Origin: Geobacillus subterraneus
Lineage (GTDB): Bacteria; Bacillota; Bacilli; Bacillales; Anoxybacillaceae
Reading direction: 5' to 3'
NCBI RefSeq assembly: GCF_001618685.1
Contig: NZ_CP014342.1
Coordinates: forward strand, 682,001-746,000
Length of the DNA stretch: 64,000 nucleotides
In this document: positions 39,139 through 48,270 of the stretch, piece after piece
Numbering within the stretch: the stretch's first letter is position 1
How the letters are laid out: the number at the start of each line of letters is the position of its first letter
The notes under the pieces: model-generated
What the model was told of the DNA's origin: nothing
Seen by the model: only the letters and a program-made list of their open reading frames with translations
Databases searched by the model: none
Program-made: the position numbers and the translations under genes

Positions 39139-39774
39139 ATGGCAAAGAAGCCCGTTGTCATCGGCGTTGCTGGCGGCTCCGGTTCGGGGAAGACGAGCGT
39201 CGCCCGCGCGATTTACGACCATTTCGGCGACCGCTCGATTCTTGTCTTGGAGCAAGACTTTTATTACAAAGACCAAAGCCATCTTCCGTTTGAAGAGCGG
39301 CTGAAAACGAATTACGACCATCCGCTGGCGTTTGACAACGACTTATTGATCGAGCACGTCCATCAACTGCTTCGTTATGAGCCGATCGACAAGCCGGTGT
39401 ACGACTACACCTTGCATACCCGCTCGAATCAAGTCATCCGCGTTGAGCCGAAAGATGTCATTATTTTGGAAGGCATTCTCGTTTTAGAAGATGAGCGGCT
39501 CCGCAATTTAATGGATATTAAAGTGTATGTCGACACCGATCCAGACATCCGCATCATCCGCCGCCTCATCCGTGACATTAAAGAGCGCGGCCGCACGTTT
39601 GATTCGGTCATTGACCAATATTTATCGGTCGTTCGGCCGATGCACAACCAGTTTGTCGAACCGACGAAGCGCTACGCGGACGTGATCATTCCGGAAGGCG
39701 GGCAAAACGTCGTCGCCATCGATTTAATGGTGGCAAAAATTCGCACAGTTCTTGAACAAAAATCGGTTTTATAA
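39139..39774 (+). CDS. udk: uridine kinase
   Basis: The 211-residue enzyme phosphorylates uridine and cytidine in salvage. The P-loop is [17 protein letters not shown], followed by [28 protein letters not shown] and [15 protein letters not shown]. It starts one base after trhP2 with the ribosome site GAAAGGAG inside trhP2. A strong terminator lies downstream. Confidence 0.97.
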   Translation: MAKKPVVIGVAGGSGSGKTSVARAIYDHFGDRSILVLEQDFYYKDQSHLPFEERLKTNYDHPLAFDNDLLIEHVHQLLRYEPIDKPVYDYTLHTRSNQVIRVEPKDVIILEGILVLEDERLRNLMDIKVYVDTDPDIRIIRRLIRDIKERGRTFDSVIDQYLSVVRPMHNQFVEPTKRYADVIIPEGGQNVVAIDLMVAKIRTVLEQKSVL

Positions 39775-39816
39775 TAACATAACAGAGACAAAACAATATA
39801 TTATATAACAAGTAAG

Positions 39817-39850
39817 CGTACGAACAGTTGTTTTTCTGTTCGTACGTTTT
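39817..39850. terminator. strong terminator after udk
   Basis: CGTACGAACAG (39817-39827) and CTGTTCGTACG (39836-39846) form a perfect 11-bp stem with a T-rich loop and a TTTT tail. Confidence 0.85.
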
Positions 39851-39881
39851 ACATAATGAAGAACATAGAGGAGTGAGATGA

Positions 39882-40358
39882 ATGGCGAATGAAAAGCAGT
39901 ACCCGATGACGAAAGAGGGAAAAGAGAAACTGGAACAAGAACTCGAGTATTTAAAAACCGTGAAACGGAAGGAAGTTGTCGAACGTATTAAAATTGCACG
40001 GGGGTTCGGTGACTTATCGGAAAACTCGGAATATGATGCGGCCAAAGATGAGCAGGCGTTTGTCGAATCGCGCATTCAAATGCTTGAAAACATGATCCGC
40101 AACGCCGTCATCATTGAAGAAGACAAAGAAAATCCAGACGTCGTCTCGCTCGGCAAGTCGGTGACGTTCATTGAGCTTCCGGACGGCGAGGAAGAGACGT
40201 ATACGATTGTCGGCAGCGCCGAGGCCGACCCGTTTGAAGGAAAAATTTCCAACGATTCGCCGATCGCCAAATCGCTGATCGGTCGCCGCGTCGGCGATGA
40301 AGTGACCGTACAAACGCCGGGCGGGGAAATGCTGGTGAAAATTGTCGCGGTCAAATAA
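39882..40358 (+). CDS. greA: transcription elongation factor GreA
   Basis: The 158-residue protein has the N-terminal coiled coil with [20 protein letters not shown] and the acidic tip [20 protein letters not shown], then the globular domain ending in [14 protein letters not shown]. GreA rescues backtracked RNA polymerase by stimulating transcript cleavage. It starts at ATG 39882 after GAGGAGTGAGATGA. Confidence 0.97.
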   Translation: MANEKQYPMTKEGKEKLEQELEYLKTVKRKEVVERIKIARGFGDLSENSEYDAAKDEQAFVESRIQMLENMIRNAVIIEEDKENPDVVSLGKSVTFIELPDGEEETYTIVGSAEADPFEGKISNDSPIAKSLIGRRVGDEVTVQTPGGEMLVKIVAVK

Positions 40359-40436
40359 GCGCTGTTTGGCTCGTTTATGAAATGGGAGGCCGTGCAAACA
40401 ACGCGAAAAAATCGCGGCCATTGGCACGTTTCAAAT

Positions 40437-40472
40437 GAAAACACCTCGTCGAAACTGATGATGAGGTGTTTT
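40437..40472 (+). terminator. terminator between greA and pbpI, containing the pbpI ribosome site
   Basis: AAAACACCTC (from 40437) pairs with GAGGTGTTTT (40463-40472), and CTTT follows. The right arm carries GAGGTG, which is at normal distance (8 bases) from the pbpI ATG, so the hairpin would also hide that ribosome site. Confidence 0.65.
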
Positions 40473-40476
40473 CTTT

Positions 40477-42243
40477 ATGTGGAAAAAACGGACGATCGCT
40501 ATGCTGGCGCTTATTCAAGCCGGCCTGCTGCTGCTCGTCGGACGGCTGGCGCAGCTTCAGCTCATTGACACAGAATCGTTTGCCAATCATAATTTAATTG
40601 CCGAAAGCGTCGCTCAGCGCACACAAGAATTGATGATCGATGATGGCCGCGGGTCGTTCGTCGACCGAAACGGCAAGCCGCTCACCAAACGGTACGTGCC
40701 TTCGCTTGTATTGTTCCCGTTTTTAAACACGATGAAATGGCCGATTGAACAAATCGCCCGCATCACAGGCGTCGCCGAAGAAGAGATCCGCCGCCAGCTC
40801 GAACGGGCGAACGGGCCGTTCGTCTTAGAGCAAGATGGTGAGCCGCTCGCTTTAAGCGCGAACCAGATGAAACAAATCAACGATTTGCGCATCCCGGGCG
40901 TTTTTGCCGTCAATAAACAATATGCGCTCGAGACGGTGTACGCCCCGCATGTGATCGGCTTTACCCGCCCGGACCGCGAGCTCTTGCGCGCGCGCTACCC
41001 GAAACGGCCGCTCCCGCCGCAGGCTGAAGCCGGCATTCAAGGGCTCGAAAAGGCGTTTGACGAATTTTTGCTCGCCGAAGGGGAGACGAAGCTGCTTTAT
41101 CACGTCGACGCGGAAGGACGGCCGCTGTTTGGGCTTGATGTCAAGTATAACGACCCGGGCAACCCGTTTTATCCGGTGACTGTCCAAACGACACTTGACC
41201 GTGACATACAGCAAGAGATGGAGCGGATTGTGGATCGGTACGGGCTGAAAAAAGGCGGCCTTGTTTTGCTTGATATTGACACAAACAGCGTGCTTGCTCT
41301 AGTCAGCCGTCCGAATATGGATCCGCGCGATCCGTACAAAAACCGCGGGGCGGAAAACCAAATGGTGCTGCCGCAAATTCCCGGCTCCATCTTTAAGACC
41401 GTGATCGCGGCGGCGGCGCTCGATGAAGGGCTTGCCTCGTTTGGGACGACATTTGACTGCAGCAAAAAAATTGATGGCACAACCCGCGATGAGGAGCACG
41501 ATTACGGCACGCTCGATTTAGCCGACAGTTTTGCCGTCAGCTGCAACAATGCCTTCGCCACCCTCGGCAAGGAGCTGATCAGACATGACCTTGACGCGTT
41601 CGAGACGTATGCCGAAAAGCTCGGACTGTATCCGACGGCCGGTTGGGAAGGAGCGGTGTATCATGAAGAGCATTTTCGTCAGTTTCCGGAAGAGCGAAAA
41701 GGAACGATTTGGCACGATCGGCGCGACAAGCGGGTGCCGCTCGCTGTGGCGCAAACGGCGATCGGGCAAAAAGATGTGCGCGTCTCGCCGCTTGGCGTCG
41801 CCAACATGATGGCGACGATCGCCCGCGGCGGCGAAGCGCTCAAAGTGCGGGCCGTCGATCAAGTGCTCTATAAAAACGGCACGACGCTGTTTTCCTTTCC
41901 GTCCGAACCGGTGACGGACAAGGAGCCGCTCGCGCCAGAAACGGCAGAGCAGCTGCAGCAGCTCTTGCGCGGTGTCGTCACGAAAGAAGACGGAACCGGG
42001 CGCCGCTTCCGCTCGCTGCCGTATGCGGTCGCCGGCAAATCGGGAACGGCCGAGACAGGAAAAACGGACGGCGGCGGCGAATTGATTAATAAATGGTTTG
42101 CCGGTTATTTCCCGGCTGACCGCCCGAAATACGCCCTTGCCGTCGTCGAGCTTGACCGCCCGAGCGGGCGCACGGTGACGAATGACGTATTTGCCGCTGC
42201 CGTCGAGGCGCTTTACGCTTACGACAAAAACGAGCAAACATAA
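40477..42243 (+). CDS. pbpI: penicillin-binding protein, class B transpeptidase (PbpI-like)
   Basis: The 588-residue protein has one N-terminal membrane helix (about residues 7-24), a PBP dimerisation domain and a transpeptidase domain. The active-site serine is in IPGSIFKTV (SxxK), with SCN in FAVSCNNAF and the KTG-type box as AGKSGTAETG. It crosslinks peptidoglycan. B. subtilis yrrR (pbpI) occupies this place between greA and yrrS and is linked to sporulation. ATG 40477 lies right behind the greA terminator. Confidence 0.92.
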   Translation: MWKKRTIAMLALIQAGLLLLVGRLAQLQLIDTESFANHNLIAESVAQRTQELMIDDGRGSFVDRNGKPLTKRYVPSLVLFPFLNTMKWPIEQIARITGVAEEEIRRQLERANGPFVLEQDGEPLALSANQMKQINDLRIPGVFAVNKQYALETVYAPHVIGFTRPDRELLRARYPKRPLPPQAEAGIQGLEKAFDEFLLAEGETKLLYHVDAEGRPLFGLDVKYNDPGNPFYPVTVQTTLDRDIQQEMERIVDRYGLKKGGLVLLDIDTNSVLALVSRPNMDPRDPYKNRGAENQMVLPQIPGSIFKTVIAAAALDEGLASFGTTFDCSKKIDGTTRDEEHDYGTLDLADSFAVSCNNAFATLGKELIRHDLDAFETYAEKLGLYPTAGWEGAVYHEEHFRQFPEERKGTIWHDRRDKRVPLAVAQTAIGQKDVRVSPLGVANMMATIARGGEALKVRAVDQVLYKNGTTLFSFPSEPVTDKEPLAPETAEQLQQLLRGVVTKEDGTGRRFRSLPYAVAGKSGTAETGKTDGGGELINKWFAGYFPADRPKYALAVVELDRPSGRTVTNDVFAAAVEALYAYDKNEQT

Positions 42244-42305
42244 CGAACCCATATAGGGAACCCGCTTTTTCAGCAGGAAAATCGCATAAAAAGGGGGAGG
42301 AGACT

Positions 42306-42920
42306 GTGCCGCAAACAGGGACGCGCTTTGCCGCCCGCGCCAAGCAGCGGAAAATCAACCGCTGGCTGAACGGGGCGATCGCCATTGTCGTATTGCTCAT
42401 TGTCATTGTAGCTTGGAATTTGCTGTTTGACGGCCAGCCAAGCCGCGAGAAAGCTGATGGTGGGGCAAAAACAGCCGCAAACAGCGCGAAGCGAGTGGAA
42501 GTGGAAACGGCGGCGCCGGCCGAAACGGAGGAGCCGCCGCAAGCGGACGAGGCAGCCTCCGCCGAGGAGGAAGGGAAGGCCGGGGTGACGGAAACGCCGG
42601 GTCCACCGGGGTCGAACATTGAAAAAGAAATCGTCAACCCGGCATGGCAGCCGATCGGCACGACGCAATCAGAGCCGCACGAAACGGTGTTTAAGAAAGA
42701 CTCGGTCGACTGGAAAGAAATGCTCGATGCAGTCAGCTATGCGACCGGCATTGCTCCGGAAGAGATGATCGTTTGGTTTATCGGCAACAACGGGCCGAAC
42801 AAAGCGGTCGCCACGATTTCGACGAAGGATCAAACCGCCCATTACAAAGTGTATATTGAATGGGTGACGAACGAAGGCTGGAAGCCGACAAAGGTGCAAA
42901 AACTGAAGCAAAAGCCGTAA
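42306..42920 (+). CDS. yrrS: DUF1510 membrane-anchored protein (YrrS-like)
   Basis: The 204-residue protein starts with GTG 42306 after AAAGGGGGAGGAGACT. A basic N-terminus is followed by one membrane helix (about residues 23-42), a low-complexity Glu/Ala/Pro linker to about residue 95, and a C-terminal domain with SVDWKEMLDAVSYATGI and VIYIEWVTNEGW-like sequence (YKVYIEWVTNEGWKP). This is the YrrS/DUF1510 layout; YrrS is co-expressed with PbpI and bound to its function in B. subtilis. Biochemical role unknown. Confidence 0.88.
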   Translation: MPQTGTRFAARAKQRKINRWLNGAIAIVVLLIVIVAWNLLFDGQPSREKADGGAKTAANSAKRVEVETAAPAETEEPPQADEAASAEEEGKAGVTETPGPPGSNIEKEIVNPAWQPIGTTQSEPHETVFKKDSVDWKEMLDAVSYATGIAPEEMIVWFIGNNGPNKAVATISTKDQTAHYKVYIEWVTNEGWKPTKVQKLKQKP

Positions 42921-42993
42921 CGCGGTTGGAAAGTATGGCTTCAGTCGGCGGGGGAACGAAAAGGTGCGAAGCGCATTTGGACGTGGCGCAAAG

Positions 42994-43030
42994 CAGGTGC
43001 CCGAAAGTGTATGGGCACCTGTTATTTTTT
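42994..43030. terminator. terminator between yrrS and the DUF2536 gene
   Basis: CAGGTGCCC (42994-43002) and GGGCACCTG (43013-43021), then TTATTTTTT on the plus strand. The right arm touches the stop codon of the convergent DUF2536 gene. Confidence 0.8.
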
Positions 43031-43231
43031 CGCTTTGAAATGGACGACCGCACTGTAAAACCGCTTTCCGTTTTCCATGACGTGCATTTGGTGCGACACA
43101 TGATGGACGGAAAGCAGCAGCGCTTTATTATGTTCAATTTGCTCGTTAATTTTTTTCTCGAGCGTCCGTAAATCATCCGCTTCAAAAAACTCCACTTTGT
43201 CTTCGATTAAATCAAGAGAAATGTTGACCAT
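43022..43231 (-). CDS. yrzA: DUF2536 small protein (YrzA-like)
   Basis: The 69-residue protein starts MVNISLDLIEDKVEFFEADD at ATG 43231 behind GAAAGGAGGCAAAACG; longer readings have no ribosome site. It is soluble and ends VHFKAKK. B. subtilis yrzA is at the same position and strand between yrrS and yrrT. Function unknown. It is divergent from the yrrT operon. Confidence 0.85.
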   Translation of the reverse strand: MVNISLDLIEDKVEFFEADDLRTLEKKINEQIEHNKALLLSVHHVSHQMHVMENGKRFYSAVVHFKAKK

Positions 43232-43354
43232 CGTTTTGCCTCCTTTCAACGCCAGTGTAGCAAATTTTCCCGCCCTCATCCACCGGGGCATGAGGGGAAA
43301 CAATATAAATGACGACAAGCATGATCGTTGAACAAAGGAAAAACATATGCTACA

Positions 43355-43384
43355 TTGAGAGCAGGTTATCACTCAAAGCATACT
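43355..43384 (+). promoter_or_regulatory. promoter of the yrrT-mtnN-mccAB operon
   Basis: TTGAGA (43355-43360), 18-base spacer, CATACT (43379-43384), start near 43391. The candidate CymR site overlaps its downstream half. Confidence 0.5.
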
Positions 43385-43400
43385 ATGTTTATAGGAATTA
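43379..43400 (+). promoter_or_regulatory. candidate CymR operator
   Basis: CATACTATGTTTATAGGAATTA fits the CymR motif of Bacilli, in which ATAC is followed about ten bases later by GGAATTA. It covers the -10 and the start site of yrrT, a good place for repression. The same operon is CymR-controlled in B. subtilis, and cymR is at 22.6 kb. No binding data are implied. Confidence 0.55.
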
Positions 43401-43423
43401 TAAACTTTACGAGGTGCAACTAC

Positions 43424-44071
43424 ATGGGCAGGGAATTTCTCGATTTGTTCGAGCAATGGGCGGAATCGTACGACCAATCGGTCGAAGGTGATGATGAACA
43501 ATACCGCGACGTGTTTGCCGGCTATGACCGCATTTTAAGCACGGTCGCCGATAAAGCGGGCCAAGTGGTGCTCGAATTTGGCGTTGGCACCGGCAATTTA
43601 ACGAAAAAGCTGCTCGAGCGCGGAAAAACGGTGTACGGGATTGAACCATCAGCGCCGATGCGCAAAAAAGCGGCGGAAAAGCTCGGCGGGCAGGCGGTCA
43701 TTATGGACGGCGACTTTTTGCAATTTCCGCCGCCGCCCGAACCGATCGACACGATCACCAGCACGTATGCGTTCCACCATTTGACTGATGCCGAAAAAGA
43801 CAAGGCGATCGCCAAATATAGTCAACTGCTCCACTCAGGTGGTAAAATAGTGTTTGCTGATACGGCGTTTCGTGACAAAGAAGCGTTCCGCCAGGCGGTC
43901 GAAGCTGCCCGGGCGCGCGGGTTCCATGATTTGGCCGATGATTTGGAACGCGAATATTACACGACGCTCGACGTATTGGCCTCACTGTTTGCCAACCATG
44001 GCTTTTCCGTCTCCTTTACGCAGCAAAACGCGTTCGTCTGGCTGATGGAGGCGGTAAAACAAACGACATAG
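43424..44071 (+). CDS. yrrT: SAM-dependent methyltransferase (YrrT type)
   Basis: The 215-residue class I methyltransferase has motif [34 protein letters not shown] and [11 protein letters not shown]. YrrT is thought to demethylate SAM to S-adenosylhomocysteine, the substrate of mtnN, at the head of the methionine-to-cysteine route. ATG 43424 follows ACGAGGTGCAACTAC; longer readings start upstream of the promoter. mtnN follows 14 bases later. Confidence 0.88.
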   Translation: MGREFLDLFEQWAESYDQSVEGDDEQYRDVFAGYDRILSTVADKAGQVVLEFGVGTGNLTKKLLERGKTVYGIEPSAPMRKKAAEKLGGQAVIMDGDFLQFPPPPEPIDTITSTYAFHHLTDAEKDKAIAKYSQLLHSGGKIVFADTAFRDKEAFRQAVEAARARGFHDLADDLEREYYTTLDVLASLFANHGFSVSFTQQNAFVWLMEAVKQTT

Positions 44072-44085
44072 AAAGAGGGAGAACG

Positions 44086-44790
44086 ATGAAAGCAGCCATT
44101 ATTGGAGCAATGGAAGAGGAAGTGGCCATTTTGCGCTCGCGCATGGACGGGCGTGAAGAAGTGGTGATCGCCGGGTGCGAGTTTTCCATCGGGCGCCTTG
44201 ACGGCGTCGAAGCGGTGTTGCTGAAGTCCGGCATCGGCAAGGTGAACGCGGCGATGGGAACGACGCTTCTGCTTGACCGGTTCCGTCCCGATGTTGTGAT
44301 TAACACCGGCTCGGCCGGCGGGTTTTTGCCATCGTTGCGTGTCGGTGACCTTGTGATTTCCGATGAAGTCGTCCATCATGATGTCGATGTGACGGCGTTT
44401 GGTTATGCGTACGGGCAAGTGCCCGGTCTGCCGGCGCGCTATCGGGCCGACGAGACGCTTGTTGAGGCAGCGAAACAAGCGGCGGCCCGGCTTGACGGCC
44501 TCCAAGCGGCAGTTGGCCTCATCGCGACCGGCGATTCGTTTATGAACGATCCGAAGCGCGTCGAATTTGTGCGCGGCCAGTTTCCGGAGCTGTGCGCCGT
44601 CGAAATGGAAGCGGCGGCGATCGCCCAAGTGTGCGTGCAGTTCGAAACGCCGTTTGTCATCATCCGGGCGCTGTCCGACATTGCCGGCGAAGAGTCGGAC
44701 GTATCGTTTGAACAGTTTTTAGAGACGGCGGCAAAACACTCGGCTGAGCTTGTGTTGTCGATGCTGGCGGTCGTGCAAAAGCAAGGCTAA
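44086..44790 (+). CDS. mtnN: 5'-methylthioadenosine/S-adenosylhomocysteine nucleosidase
   Basis: The 234-residue enzyme cleaves SAH and MTA to adenine and the thiopentose. It starts [20 protein letters not shown] (the Glu is catalytic) and contains [39 protein letters not shown] and the catalytic aspartate in [13 protein letters not shown]. It sits between yrrT and mccA in the cysteine-salvage operon. Confidence 0.96.
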   Translation: MKAAIIGAMEEEVAILRSRMDGREEVVIAGCEFSIGRLDGVEAVLLKSGIGKVNAAMGTTLLLDRFRPDVVINTGSAGGFLPSLRVGDLVISDEVVHHDVDVTAFGYAYGQVPGLPARYRADETLVEAAKQAAARLDGLQAAVGLIATGDSFMNDPKRVEFVRGQFPELCAVEMEAAAIAQVCVQFETPFVIIRALSDIAGEESDVSFEQFLETAAKHSAELVLSMLAVVQKQG

Positions 44791-44856
44791 GCAGCGAAAG
44801 CGTAAAAGCACTGCCGTTCCGCCGCCAAATGGACGTGAAGAAACGGAGTGACACCT

Positions 44857-46916
<2,060 letters not shown>

Positions 46917-46977
46917 AATTGCCGCTCCTCCTTTTCCGCCCTTTATGGTACAGTGGGGGCGAGAGGAGGGACCGGCA

Positions 46978-47226
46978 GTGACTGAACGACAACGGAACGA
47001 GCTGCGCGCGAAGGCGGGCGACTTCAAGACATACAGCCTTGTTTTGTTCGCGCTCGGTGCGTTTTTCTATTTAGGTACGATCATCCCGGGAGCGCTTGAG
47101 ACAGCGAAAAAACCGTTCGCTTTGCTGGCCGTTTCCGGCTGTTTGGCGGCGGCGTTGTACTGCTCGCGCCGCGCCGCCCGTTATGCTTGTCAGCTTGAAG
47201 AAGAAGAGAACCCGTTCGAACCGTAA
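46978..47226 (+). CDS. yrhC: YrhC-like small membrane protein
   Basis: The 82-residue protein starts with GTG 46978 after GAGAGGAGGGACC. It has two membrane helices (about residues 18-38 and 45-62) joined by a short loop and an acidic tail ending in EENPFEP. B. subtilis yrhC is at the end of the same operon. Function unknown. Confidence 0.8.
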   Translation: MTERQRNELRAKAGDFKTYSLVLFALGAFFYLGTIIPGALETAKKPFALLAVSGCLAAALYCSRRAARYACQLEEEENPFEP

Positions 47227-47256
47227 ACCGCCTTTTTGCCGAAAGGCGGTTTTTTA
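47226..47256 (+). terminator. rho-independent terminator after yrhC
   Basis: AACCGCCTTT (47226-47235) and AAAGGCGGTT (47242-47251) with a TTTTTATT tail; the left arm overlaps the stop codon. Confidence 0.88.
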
Positions 47257-47313
47257 TTGCCGATGTCGGCGTTTAGAGGGAATCAGGCTTTTTGCTTATT
47301 TTGTAAAAAATTG

Positions 47314-47342
47314 TTTACAATAGAATGAATTTTGGATATAAT
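47314..47342 (+). promoter_or_regulatory. near-consensus sigma-A promoter of the micro-ORF locus
   Basis: TTTACA (47314-47319), exactly 17 bases, TATAAT (47337-47342). Transcription should start near 47349, 33 bases before a 25-codon ORF. Confidence 0.8.
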
Positions 47343-47366
47343 TACCTTTGCAACGTTATTTCCGAA

Positions 47367-47444
47367 GGGAGGTCGAAGACAATGACAATGATGATGTGGG
47401 CAACATCGCTGCATGTTTTCAATCAAAAGGCTATTCGACCTTCC
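47367..47444 (+). promoter_or_regulatory. stem that would sequester the ribosome site of the 25-aa ORF
   Basis: GGGAGGTCGAA (47367-47377), which contains the Shine-Dalgarno sequence of the ORF at 47382, is complementary over 11 positions (one G-U) to TTCGACCTTCC at 47434-47444 in the same ORF. The intervening 56 bases would form the loop. Confidence 0.5.
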
Positions 47445-47459
47445 GCCGACCGGGAATGA
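47382..47459 (+). CDS. 25-aa ORF in a terminator-containing leader
   Basis: ATG 47382 follows GAAGGGAGGTC at normal spacing and opens a 25-codon frame (MTMMMWATSLHVFNQ... ending in ADRE). It is 40 bases downstream of a near-perfect promoter and is followed by two similar terminators. It could be a leader peptide, a very small protein, or chance. The sequence is not recognised; it is mildly hydrophobic at the N-terminus with three methionines in a row. The strong ribosome site and its position right after a promoter are the reasons for listing it. Confidence 0.4.
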   Translation: MTMMMWATSLHVFNQKAIRPSADRE

Positions 47460-47489
47460 ACGTACACCGATCACGAACAGCAGCAATCG

Positions 47490-47529
47490 GGCCGCAGAAG
47501 GGGGTAGTCTCGCTTTCTGCGGCCTTTTT
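47490..47529 (+). terminator. terminator T1 of a tandem look-alike pair
   Basis: GGCCGCAGAA (47490-47499) pairs with TTCTGCGGCC (47515-47524), loop of 15 bases, then TTTTTG. Confidence 0.85.
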
Positions 47530-47537
47530 GTACGCTT

Positions 47538-47570
47538 AGCCGCAGAAGCGCCTGTCTTCTGCGGCTTTTT
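47538..47570 (+). terminator. terminator T2 of a tandem look-alike pair
   Basis: AGCCGCAGAAG (47538-47548) pairs with CTTCTGCGGCT (47556-47566), then TTTTT. The arms repeat those of T1, so the right arm of T1 can also pair with the left arm of T2 (TTCTGCGGC with GCCGCAGAA). Confidence 0.85.
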
Positions 47571-47593
47571 GCATAGAAAGGAGGTGAGCGGGC

Positions 47594-47737
47594 ATGACGA
47601 TTCATTTGTTTTTTATCACAATCACGATTGAACGGAGAAAGCCGCGGAAGCGGAACATCGAAGAGGAGCGGTTCGCACGTGCGGCCGAGGAGGAGCTGCT
47701 TGACCGCAAATGTTCTGTCCATCAACGGGTGTTTTAA
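47594..47737 (+). CDS. yrzI: YrzI family small protein
   Basis: A 47-residue ORF begins at ATG 47594 after a perfect AAAGGAGGTGA. It starts MTIHLFFITITIERRKPRKR and then has a long charged helix (EEERFARAAEEELLDRK). This hydrophobic start followed by a basic and acidic helix is the pattern of the YrzI family of tiny Bacillus proteins annotated as probable sporulation proteins. It lies 24 bases behind terminator T2, so it needs read-through or its own promoter. Function unknown. Confidence 0.7.
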   Translation: MTIHLFFITITIERRKPRKRNIEEERFARAAEEELLDRKCSVHQRVF

Positions 47738-47766
47738 AAAAATAAGGATGAAAGGGGAGAAAATTC

Positions 47767-47826
47767 ATGTCGATTGTACCGGTATGGCTTATGATGTGGA
47801 TGGAACGGACGGGCGATTCGACTTGA
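47767..47826 (+). CDS. 19-aa micro-ORF
   Basis: ATG 47767 with AAAGGGGAG eight bases upstream opens a 19-codon frame (MSIVPVWLMMWMERTGDST), a short hydrophobic stretch with a charged end. A competing start at ATG 47748 in another frame gives 32 codons but has a badly spaced ribosome site. Listed because it is one of several well-initiated tiny frames in a row; it may be a chance reading. Confidence 0.3.
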   Translation: MSIVPVWLMMWMERTGDST

Positions 47827-47849
47827 CTCGGGATAAAGGAGTGTAGCGC

Positions 47850-47936
47850 ATGCTGCGCGTGCTGTTGTTGACGGTCGAATTTCACCAATTGTTCAAAATG
47901 TGGCGGAAGCGTTCCCCATCTTCTTTGGTAAAATAA
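47850..47936 (+). CDS. 28-aa micro-ORF
   Basis: ATG 47850 follows AAAGGAGTG by six bases. The 28-residue product starts MLRVLLLTVEFHQLFKMWRK and ends in SSLVK: a hydrophobic start then a basic amphipathic half, somewhat like YrzI in design but without alignable identity. No family recognised. Confidence 0.4.
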   Translation: MLRVLLLTVEFHQLFKMWRKRSPSSLVK

Positions 47937-47968
47937 AAATAAACGAGAAGGCCAAGGAGGGAACGGGG

Positions 47969-48055
47969 ATGTTCGCCATCGTCATGGCAGTTGTGATTAC
48001 GGCGTCGATCGCGCTTGTCGTCGCCGCGGAAGTGAGCGCCGAAGCAGGAGTGTAA
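47969..48055 (+). CDS. 28-aa single-helix membrane micro-protein
   Basis: ATG 47969 follows AAGGAGGGAACGGGG at good spacing. The 28 residues (MFAIVMAVVITASIALVVAA then EVSAEAGV) form one clear membrane helix and a short acidic end. It resembles in size and type the tiny membrane proteins of sporulating Bacilli, but I cannot name it. Confidence 0.45.
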   Translation: MFAIVMAVVITASIALVVAAEVSAEAGV

Positions 48056-48153
48056 CAAGGGCGGCCTCCTGTCTGCGATGGGAGGGGAACAGCAGACGGG
48101 CTGCGCAAAAGAGCTGATCGTTTTGTTCATCGATGCGGGTGATACGGTTGCCA

Positions 48154-48187
48154 CAGCCGGCTTCGTTAAGGGCCGGCTGAATTTTTT
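48154..48187 (+). terminator. terminator closing the micro-ORF locus
   Basis: CAGCCGGC (48154-48161) and GCCGGCTG (48172-48179), then AATTTTTTT. Confidence 0.8.
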
Positions 48188-48270
48188 TGTCCAGACACGG
48201 ACAACGGCCCCCCCTGCATATACATAACGGTAGGCGGTTTCCGCCGATGACAGCAGGCGGGGGTGAGAGC

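Noticed and set aside
48078-48227. Plus-strand frame from ATG 48078 (MGGEQQTGCAKEL...) before sigK
   Set aside because: It lacks a ribosome site and contains the terminator at 48154-48187 inside the frame.
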